Source of the DNA: VBKO01 sp036393835
GTDB taxonomy: Bacteria > Myxococcota > Myxococcia > Myxococcales > 40CM-4-68-19
Length of the DNA stretch: 15,646 nt
Assembly (NCBI GenBank): GCA_036393835.1
Contig: DASWGI010000019.1
Span: 1 to 15,646, forward strand
Direction of reading: 5' to 3'
Below the pieces are notes generated by a model. The model had not been told where the DNA came from. It saw only the letters and a list, made by a program, of their open reading frames with translations, and searched no databases. Below, in pieces: positions 15,640 through 15,646 of the stretch; within the stretch, counting starts at the first letter, position 1; each line of letters begins with the position of its first letter. A program made the translations under genes and the position numbers.

Positions 15640-15646
15640 GCGCGGC

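Overview
The window is high-GC bacterial DNA (about 70% in most genes by eye), with dense coding on both strands, frequent G/C third positions and GTG as well as ATG starts. The gene set (PaaZ/BoxD-type aldehyde dehydrogenase, M28 peptidase, contractile-injection spike protein, NlpC/P60 lipoprotein, large multi-cysteine radical SAM enzyme) would suit a myxobacterium or related 'deltaproteobacterial' lineage such as an Anaeromyxobacter relative. That placement is inference; there is no rRNA or other phylogenetic marker here. I saw no tRNA, rRNA, CRISPR array, transposase or integrase.

Layout. 1-337: no confident gene. 338-1243 (+): an atypical SDR/epimerase-like protein. It converges on a two-gene minus-strand operon with no space between the two stop codons: M28 peptidase (4182-2803), then aldehyde dehydrogenase (2806-1244), coupled by an ATGA overlap. 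A divergent region of about 120 bp leads to a plus-strand cluster: gp5/VgrG-like spike protein (4305-5642), a 923-residue protein with a lytic-transglycosylase/muramidase-like C-terminus (5697-8468), and a secreted periplasmic protein (8498-9655). A PhzF-family protein follows (9670-10524). It converges on a two-TM hypothetical protein on the minus strand (10541-11413). A lipoprotein NlpC/P60 hydrolase starts divergently from that (11554-12333) and ends at a strong stem-loop. The last block is a three-gene plus-strand operon: a 105-residue hypothetical (12483-12800), a truncated adenylate-forming-enzyme-like protein without a recognisable P-loop (12838-13770), and a radical SAM enzyme resembling the tetraether lipid synthase/MJ0619 group (13780-15639).

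The most interesting unit is 4305-9655. A short spike protein lacks the large gp27-type half of a canonical VgrG but carries an Ala/Gly glycine-zipper segment, an imperfect 33-bp tandem repeat coding an Ala/Pro linker, and a C-terminal transthyretin/carboxypeptidase-regulatory-like fold. Next to it is a protein that begins with a similar fold and ends in a candidate cell-wall hydrolase, then a signal-peptide-bearing partner placed exactly where an immunity protein would be. I read this as an orphan spike-effector-immunity module of a contractile injection system. The last two genes are visibly poorer in GC than their neighbours, which fits acquisition as a cassette. The second point of interest is the adenylating pseudoenzyme coupled to a radical SAM enzyme by a Shine-Dalgarno that overlaps its stop codon.
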